A stretch of DNA of 64,000 nucleotides from Marasmius tenuissimus (taxonomy: Eukaryota; Basidiomycota; Agaricomycetes; Agaricales; Marasmiaceae): positions 2,356,001-2,420,000 of the forward strand of contig JAQOTA010000053.1 of NCBI GenBank assembly GCA_029532415.1. Reading direction: 5' to 3'. Shown in pieces: positions 57,320-64,000 of this stretch. A program made the translations under genes and the position numbers. Position 1 is the first letter of the stretch, and every line of letters begins with the position of its first letter. The notes below the pieces were generated by a model, which was not told where the DNA came from, did no database searches, and saw nothing but the letters and a program-made list of their open reading frames with translations.

Positions 57320-59447
57320 TCATGTCAAATGCGTCAACAATGTCCTGCGCTGCGACGATAAAATATACAGTGTAATCACCGCCCCAACGAAAAAACCCGT
57401 AACAGCACACGATATAGCATCGTGGATAAATACCGATGAGCCTGCGCTCGTAAAAGTAGAATCGCTAGAACTGCTAGCAGCATACCCTTCTTCCTCATCC
57501 GTCTCAGGAAAGTAATCCATACCCACGATATAGAACGGGGAAAATGGAGAAAATTTCTCTTCAGAGACAGCGGTGAAGTATCGGGATGTGGACGTGACTG
57601 GACCTGAATCCGGTGTCGTTGCAGTGGTTGGGGTTCTGGGGAGAGGGATGGATATCCGTAGGGGTGAGGGTGCGATGGGCTGCTGTTGTTCGGCCATCGA
57701 TTCCTCTCGTGGTGACGGAGGTGGATAAATAGTAGGTAATGGTACAAGTTCGGAAGACGATACAGGTGGTGCAGTATAAGGTCGCGGAGGTATTGGTGGA
57801 GGGGAGAATGGCATTGATTCCTCAAGAGTAGGAGAAGGTGGCGCAGAAATAGCGGAAGACCGGCTCGATCTACGAGAAGAGCTTTCAGCGTCCGAAGGCA
57901 AATCGTCGAACTGTTGAAGAAATTCGGCTTTGGCGGAATGGAGTTTGATGGGGGTCGGGGAATGAAAGGAGGGAGAGGAGGACGGTGTAAGAGGTGACGT
58001 GGAGGATGAACCACTTGACGAGGATCCAGATGAAGGTGAACGGGCCCTTGGCTGCGGTATGACGAGCTTCAGAGCTGCGGTGGGATCCCGTGGAGAGATC
58101 GAAGGTGAGGGAGATCTTGGGGCCTTCTCCGGCTGGGGCGGCTGCATAGTAGCAAGTATTAGATCAATGGGACGAAGCTGATCAGCGACCTCTGAACGGG
58201 GTGAACGGGGCTCTATGGTGAGAACACCGTCGCTCCGTCCAGAAGGACTGGCACTACGGCTCAGGTCGGCAGCATTCTGCGCAATTACGATTGCCTGGCC
58301 ACGGACGACTTCTTCCAAGTCGACGACAACGTTCCTGAGTCGTTGCACCTCACTCGTCGTCATCTCTCTAAGACGGCGACTGCGGCGTGTGTTGGCTGAT
58401 CGAACTTCCTCACCCACTAGCGTAATGAGTCCCTTCATAACTCCGTACATCTCTGCGTAATCCCTCGAGCCAGCCTGCTCCGGCCAATGAGCAATGAGAC
58501 CCGCTAACTCCCTGGTCCTTGCGACGGCAAGGTCAAAGTGTGATGCATCCTCTTCATTTAGGACCATTTCCTGAAACCACGGATGTAGCAGAGCGATCGC
58601 TAAACGCGCGGAGCCCACCGCCAAATCACGAACTCGGGAGTGGAATGGCGACCGGGAAAATCGGGCTTGGAGGTCAAGACAGAACTTCCGATATGTATTC
58701 CGTTTCGAGTCGGTGAAGTCCCATGCCAAAGAGTCAAGTCCTTGGGAGTCGCTCGAAGGATGAGCGCCTGGCTTCAAGAAATATGAAGGGAGGCTGGGGA
58801 TGATAGACAACAAAGGGATTGAAGTAATCACAGCCGAGCGAGGAATGAAACCGTGTATTAGAACGGATTGAGATTCTTGGGCGAAACGGTACCAGCGCCA
58901 GTGCGACTTGTGCTGTCTGTGAACAGGGATTACGGTGTGAGGAGATATAGATGCGACAGAATACTTACTCAGACGCTGGTTTCTTCCTGAGGAGTTGGAT
59001 GGCCGTAACCCCTTGACCGACTAATGCTCTGGCATCGATTATCGCAATTTCCACATCGTGCTTCACTCCCTTGTTATATCGCCTGACGGCATCCCACAAC
59101 GACCAAGCAAAGCTGAACGATGTCGAGATGAAGGGTGACTGAGACCGAGTCTCCCAGTCTAGATGCCTAGTGCAATCCTCGTATGTTGCCGTTTCCAGTA
59201 ATGACACTCCCGAGCCGACATGCATCCCGGACATAACTGGCGTCCTCGGTGCAAACTTGGCATTGAACTGGGCACCAACGAAGTATAATGAATCGTCTTT
59301 CACCGGAGAAAGACTTCTCGGTGTGTGAACGCGGAAAAGGAAAGGGTGATATCGGGCAATGGTGTCGAAATTGACATCCGGGCCGAAACCGTGCTGGGGA
59401 AGAAAACGAGTGGGACCGTCGTCGGTGATCCTTGGTGTCGAGGACAT
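57320..59447 (-). CDS. DUF7587-like protein with Ser/Pro-rich linker and C-terminal membrane anchor
   Basis: The N-terminal exon (58965-59447) encodes ARYHPFLFRVHTPRSLSPVK and SPFISTSFSFAWSLWDAVRR, EIAIIDARALVGQGVTAI; the pattern (FRVHTPxS ... FISTTxSxxWA ... IxVIDxxAL) is that of the fungal DUF7587/ADP-ribosyltransferase-like fold. Family assignment is from memory and moderate. A second long exon (57320 to about 58910) carries a helical region with AEMYGVMKGLITLVGEEVRS and QRLRNVVVDLEEVVRGQAIV, then about 250 residues rich in Ser and Pro. Near the end GFFVGAVITLYIL is one membrane helix, so a tail anchor is likely. Function unknown. Confidence 0.72.
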
Positions 59448-60471
59448 GGTAAAGAAAAGAAGGGGTGGGTTTGGGGTTGGGAATGGATATGTCTGCGCTC
59501 AGACTTTTAATATCATCGGCGGGGTATTGGTCCGTCCTCGTGTTGTCCGGATGTTCGCCACTAGACTCCATACACGCTGCCTGCGCAAGGCACACGTCCT
59601 CCGCATGTCGTTTGCAATCAAGTTCAAACAATTGGGACTTGCTGTAAATAGTAAGGCACATGTCAGTAGATGAATGTTCAATGAACACGAGTCAAAGCTC
59701 ACCCGGGCCCACCCACTGGTTTGCCCACAGGGAAGGGCGGTGTCCACAAAGTAACACGGTCAAGGCGATGAGGGCGGATGAGCGCTGATTCACCGGCGAC
59801 AGAGAAGTCCCACGATTAGTAACGCCCAGAGCAGAACAGGACCAAGCGTCTGTGCATATTGACTCTGCCAGTAGTGGATAGGAATGAGTAGGCGTGGGAA
59901 GACCCTATTGGGAGATCCTTGATCAAAGCCCTCGGTCTTCGAAGAGGATTATACTGCTCTTGAACGCCTGAATTCTCAAGGTCGGCCTGTCGCAGATATT
60001 ACTCCGAGTCCGAGTCCCTGTTTGGGGAGGCAAAACGTGTCTGCTGTCTTGCAGCACCGGTGCTCGCCATTCCTGCCACCGACTGAGCGACACGCCGCTT
60101 TCGAAGGTGTCAAGATAAAGCAGTCCTCATCATTGCTTCTAGATCTCATCGAGACCTTTTGCTATGTGCAACGAGCTACCGCCACTAGAAGGATGATCTG
60201 CATTATCTCGATCAAGTCCACAAGCGCACACATCGATGGGGTGTGCTCAGCAGGGGTTATACCTCTTCGTGTACTGAGAGGCAGCGATCCAGAGTTCCAA
60301 GAAAATTTCATATTGTTTCAACCTTGCTTGGCGGTATAGCGCTAAGTAAGTACGAGCTTGCAAAATGAGCAGATTAAAAGCACACGATACAACACGACCT
60401 CAAAACGTAGAACACAGCACCCATACTGAAGAGTCCATGGCTCACAAAGCCAGCATCCGAGATCTTTTAAT
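59448..60471. other. 1 kb without a recognisable gene
   Basis: 5' flank of the DUF7587-like gene and 3' flank of the MARVEL-like gene. Short open frames only. Confidence 0.5.
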
Positions 60472-61293
60472 TTACACGAGAGACCCGCGATAGCCGTCGC
60501 CGCGACGCGCAACTGAAATTGCACGGATGAGTATGACGATTAGTGCAATCGTAGTCAACAACCTGATCAACCGTAGAGATAAGTTTAGGAACGTTGGCCG
60601 GCAGAGATCTATCGAAAATACGCACCACTCTATCCAGGCAAAGGCCTCGAGAGCATTCAGTTGACCGCAGTAATTAAAGGCAGTCTGAGTACTGTATAAG
60701 GCACAACGTAATTCCCATGCGTCAGACACCGGGTTTTACTAGAGTAAAAAAAATCGCGAACGCACTTGCAGTTAAGGCCACCCCCAAGCATCGCAGTGAC
60801 TGCTGCAGCACCCGCGGTCCATATAATCCACGTTAACCCTAAACTTTGAACGGACCCCGATTCAGGAAGAATGTGAATGTGCGACCCGAAATGTATCTCA
60901 CAAGATGAGGTGCGCCAGGGCACTGGTCAACATGGATCCGGTCGGAGAGTGCCAGAAAACCAAGGAGAGGAGAGCTGAAAGTGCCACGGTCCATGTTGAA
61001 GCAAATAGAATGTAGCGGACCCGGTCTCGTTCAGTTCCGTCGAGATAGTCATGTCTTTTGTCGAACCGGGCGGTTAACCAAGCAGAAATTGCAAGCTATA
61101 GGACAGAGATGACGGTGAGAATCTTCATCGTTGCTTGATATTCAGAAGGCCCACTTCAACTATTCCGAATAAAATCAACAAGCCAAAGATGACTGTAGGA
61201 GGATTGCTTGTCAGAAAACGGGAATACGTCGACACAACCATGCTTTCTTTACTCACTAGGATGTCCTCGTCTGATGTAGTTTTCTAACCCCAT
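60472..61293 (-). CDS. MARVEL-like four-helix membrane protein
   Basis: Small integral membrane protein. Exons join to MGLENYIRRGHP, IIFGLLILFGIVE, LAISAWLTARFDKRHDYLDG and TERDRVRYILFASTWTVAL, then LTWIIWTAGAAAVTAMLGGG and LNC, a variable loop, LNALEAFAWIEW, LLTIALIVILIRAISVARRG and the end DGYRGSLV. This helix order and the (W)xxGxAAxTAxLGGxxxC block are seen in a common basidiomycete membrane family with MARVEL topology. At least six exons; the donor after HLIL (about 60910) is not settled. Function unknown. Confidence 0.75.
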
Positions 61294-61786
61294 ATCGTAT
61301 AGTCGTCAATAAGCCGTGAGCAGAAATTTCTGAAAGTCGTGAAGATTGAGAGAGTCGTGGGGGAAGTAAAGGAGGAAGAGCTCCTCAGACTTTATGAGCA
61401 GCTGGGCAAGTGGTCTGATCGCGAAAATCCAACATCACGACCATGACGTCAAATGACGCGTAAATAGATGTCGACAGAGAAGACGCGTACTCAACATCTC
61501 GCTCTCTTCCTCTGCGGCTACGCTCGGCACCCTGCCGCGGAGTGCCCCTTCTCTTCTTCCTTCCTCTTCTTCTTTTTTTCTTCCTCAGCATGACTATAGG
61601 TAGTCAGTATCAGAGAGGATATAGGGAAGCTTTTTTAACATAATGACGTCGGCGATCTGCGAGCGTCTATGCATCCGTAAGCGCTTGAAACGCCACCTCC
61701 ACTTGCTCAAACGTTCAAACGTCTACATGTAACTGTTTGACAATCTTTTTTTAACCCTTATCGTGTCTTATGCTACAAGCGGTACC
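61294..61786. other. Intergenic with long polypyrimidine tract
   Basis: About 61548-61588 is an almost pure C/T run on the plus strand (CTTCTCTTCTTCCTTCC and following), a candidate promoter tract for the divergently placed MARVEL-like gene. No gene seen. Confidence 0.5.
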
Positions 61787-63031
61787 CTATTCGTATGCTG
61801 GAACGCGCCCTTTCATGTGCTTCACCGCATCTGGATGTATGTCAATGTTGAACCACTCCCTCAGACCTTCCAATCGATCGAGCTCCGTTTGCATTGTCTT
61901 TACAACCTCCGTTCTCAATCCAACATGCCGCTTGATTGTTTTGCCCTCTATGGCCAGTCTACCAAGGTACTTGGTTGAAGTTGTGCAGACCCCTTGAATC
62001 TCAAACATTGTTTGCTGACGTTCAACTTCTTCTGACTCCTTCTCGTCCAGAAAGAAGCATTTGGAGCACACCACGCCCAGCCAGAATATGTCGTCCTCTC
62101 TGGTGTACACACCAACGTTGGTCGTTTGGTAATCCTCCGAAAAATATTCCTCTTCGATGAAGGCGTTGAGAATCCGTGTTGAGGACTCGCCGGATGCTTT
62201 GAGATGGGTCACTAAAAGACGCCATTCGACCTTTAGGTCAGGATCATAAGAAGGCATGTCAGGCCGAGTTGCTGAGTCCAACAAGTCAGAGACACGTAAA
62301 TTGTCTACATGACCAACGGACGCACCCAAACTGGACTCTTGCCTCGACGTCCGGACAAGGGAATGTTTCTCAGACGGTGTAGCTCCCATTACACTCTCAC
62401 CATCTCCCAGTAGGATAGGTTGGGTAAGACAGGAGCCTCCCCCCGCGGCATCAACGAAATATGTCGTGTTACTCCCTTCGATGGGTTGGACGAATATCAC
62501 CATATGCACAAAGGTAATGAATGATGGGGCCGCGTCTGGGGGCCCGATATTGATTCTCCCCGCGCTAGAGTAGGCCCTATGATTTGTCCAAATAAGACAC
62601 TGGCATGTTATTCAACAGACGGGATAACATAACACACCTGTAACCTAGACCGCGAATCATCTGCAAGAAAAGCCCGTTGTTTCCCAAGCAGTAGGACCCA
62701 TTCCCATCGATGACGAGACGTTGATAGAGGTAGTCAAAGCCAATATCCATCCGATGCTCCGCTGTACTGGATCTTCTGCCTCAGCCCACCTGGAACTCAT
62801 CGAATCTGGAGTATGGACTCACTAATGCATCGGGGTGTTCTCAAAAGGAAACCTGGATATTTGATGCTGCATCAGCATACGCAAGTTGTCCAAGTTGGCT
62901 TCAAACTGTGAAGGATTGATGCTTTCGGCTTTCGGATACTGAATTCTGGATAGCCATTGGGAGACTTGATCAGCGGTATAGACCGAGGGAACCTTCTTGA
63001 TCCAAAGTCCGTCACGGAGGAGGCCTTTCAT
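61787..63031 (-). CDS. Arylamine N-acetyltransferase
   Basis: Cytosolic acetyl/malonyl-CoA-dependent NAT that acetylates arylamines, as in fungal xenobiotic defence. Exon 1 (to 62825) encodes VPSVYTADQVSQWLSRIQYP, LRMLMQHQISRFPFENTPMH; an intron then leads to YTAEHRMDIGFDYLYQRLV and DGNGSYCLGNNGLFLQMIRG, holding the catalytic Cys. The third exon begins near 62574 and carries the His in FVHMVIFVQP and the Asp in YFVDAAGGG (family VDVGFG), completing the Cys-His-Asp triad. The end is HPDAVKHMKGRVPAYE. About 350 residues in three or so exons. Confidence 0.9.
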
Positions 63032-63703
63032 TGTTGTACAACGTCGACGATTGAGGGTAGTAGATGCTCTTTGTTGTTATTTGAGGTTCATTCGGCCTTT
63101 TGGTTGGCTGTACAGTGAGTCTTGAGAGACCATCGAGGTGCCGGGCAACGAGGACCTCGTCCGTCAGGAAATTAGTCACGTCAGTCATGTCATCGGCGTC
63201 AACTCACCTTGACGAAAACCAGCACCTCCGATACCAGTCGCAACACTCGTAACCAACTTGGCGATAGATTTTGGTCGTATCCCCAATGGAACAAGAAATG
63301 CTTGTCGGATAATCCAAACTCCTGCTCATATCTCCACGCCTCGTGGAACGGGGAGCTCCAGTTCTCGAGTTTTGAGGCCTAGGGAAGGTGAGCATCGTCA
63401 TCACAACTGTGCCGATTATACCTCGCAGTTCTGTGCAGAATGTAATGGAACTAGCTCGCAACTCGTGCCAGAAACAGAAGAGGAACATTAGAGATGCATA
63501 GAGCATCATAGAGCTTACCGAACCTCAACTTGACACCGACAACTACAAAGTTCGGGGACCCTCCGATGAAGCGATGGAACGTACGAATTCCCTAAGGCCG
63601 CCTCAAGCCTTTCCATCATGATCATTCACTACCAAGCAAGTTCTCCGAAATGATGAAGGAAGGAAAAGTTATCTTCCACCGGTAGACACAGAAAGGCTCC
63701 TGT
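63032..63703. other. Region without a secure gene
   Basis: 5' flank of the NAT gene. An open frame on the minus strand (63204-63509) has no recognised motif but might hold later exons of the gene entering from the right. Confidence 0.4.
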
Positions 63704-64000
63704 TTACCCTAGTCTGAGTCTCTCGCTCGTAAGTTCTTGGAACCCCCGTTTCTGTTTCACTAAGGGATATAAAGTACTCAGCAGGTTGGCTTGGACATTG
63801 CCAATTATGTCCCGGCTCGAGTTGAAGTCGCCCCCCACACCTTGGTTAGACAGGACGCGGTCTCGAAGTCCGGTCGGTCCTTGCGTTCCGGGAGTCAGAC
63901 AAAGAGCAAGTTGGACGCCTACATCGGCTTCCGTCATATTAACTCGTCCACACGAGCCTTCGAATGTCAGCTGGGTCGAAAGTCCCCTTACTACTCCCGA
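63704..64000 (-). CDS. Partial gene entering from the right edge, unidentified
   Basis: An uninterrupted minus-strand frame runs from the window edge to 63704: GVVRGLSTQLTFEGSCGRVN, MTEADVGVQLALCLTPGTQG, RVLSNQGVGGDFNSSRDIIG and NVQANLLSTLYPL. Composition is protein-like (balanced residues, two Cys), but I do not recognise the family. The frame may leave through an intron near 63760-63790. The start lies outside the window. Confidence 0.4.
   Translation of the reverse strand, partial: SGVVRGLSTQLTFEGSCGRVNMTEADVGVQLALCLTPGTQGPTGLRDRVLSNQGVGGDFNSSRDIIGNVQANLLSTLYPLVKQKRGFQELTSERLRLG

Noticed and set aside
1..64000. tRNA genes, CRISPR arrays or bacterial operon signals
   Set aside because: No cloverleaf with intact A and B boxes was recognised by eye, and the window is eukaryotic, so ribosome binding sites and CRISPR are not expected. 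A tRNAscan run would settle the tRNA question.

Overview
The window is nuclear DNA of a filamentous basidiomycete, most likely an agaricomycete (mushroom-forming) fungus. The genes are broken by many short introns of about 45-80 nt with GT..AG borders, genes are close together on both strands, and the protein families are typical of mushrooms: an I66 (cospin-type) protease inhibitor, a DEYTD/NSE sesquiterpene synthase, multi-intron P450s, a short unspecific-peroxygenase-like enzyme, a PL3 pectate lyase and a PSD/PsiD-type decarboxylase. Coordinates come from reading splice sites by eye against family conservation. No alignment was run.

Layout. 1-466: start of a P450 that runs off the left edge (-). 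About 900-7020: a large inverted duplication carrying two secreted heme peroxidase genes (981-2829 - and 5110-6965 +) around a roughly 2 kb spacer without a clear gene. 7511-8469: SAM methyltransferase with a polyhistidine N-terminus (+), tail to tail with an ICMT-like membrane methyltransferase (8828-9565 -). 11312-11475: relic of a terpene synthase 3' end, followed by a hAT-like MITE, then an intact sesquiterpene synthase (11947-13344 +) tail to tail with a P450 (13935-16546 -). These two look like a small terpene cluster.

17896-28996 is mostly housekeeping: sphingolipid delta4-desaturase (-), threonine synthase (-), I66 protease inhibitor (+), DUG1-type M20 dipeptidase (-) divergent from a SUZ-domain protein (+), a small secreted protein (-) and a conserved gene of unknown function (-). 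Between threonine synthase and the inhibitor lie two decayed copies of the inhibitor-promoter/dipeptidase-3'-end segment. 29.2-34.1 kb is repeat-rich and gene-poor: a 352-bp foldback element with 124-bp arms, small CAGAGTGA-type MITEs, and one gene of an unnamed basidiomycete family.

34.8-49.7 kb is dense again: YIP1-family protein (-), APC amino-acid permease (+), short UPO/chloroperoxidase (-), Nudix hydrolase (-) divergent from a ThiF/E1-like tRNA dehydratase (+), PL3 pectate lyase made of micro-exons (+), CCoAOMT-like methyltransferase (+) and a PAQR receptor-like membrane protein (+). 49.7-57.3 kb holds two paralogous tiny secreted precursors (50638-50859 and 56684-56824) with Trp-(basic)-Arg repeats that look like Kex2-processed peptides. 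They flank a two-exon PSD/PsiD-like decarboxylase (53217-54789). The right end carries a tail-anchored DUF7587-like protein, a MARVEL-like membrane protein, an arylamine N-acetyltransferase (all -), and an open frame running off the right edge.

The observations most worth following are the Kex2-type peptide precursor pair, the peroxidase inverted duplication with an apparent gene-conversion tract, the terpene synthase/P450 pair with a relic synthase beside it, and the young foldback element.
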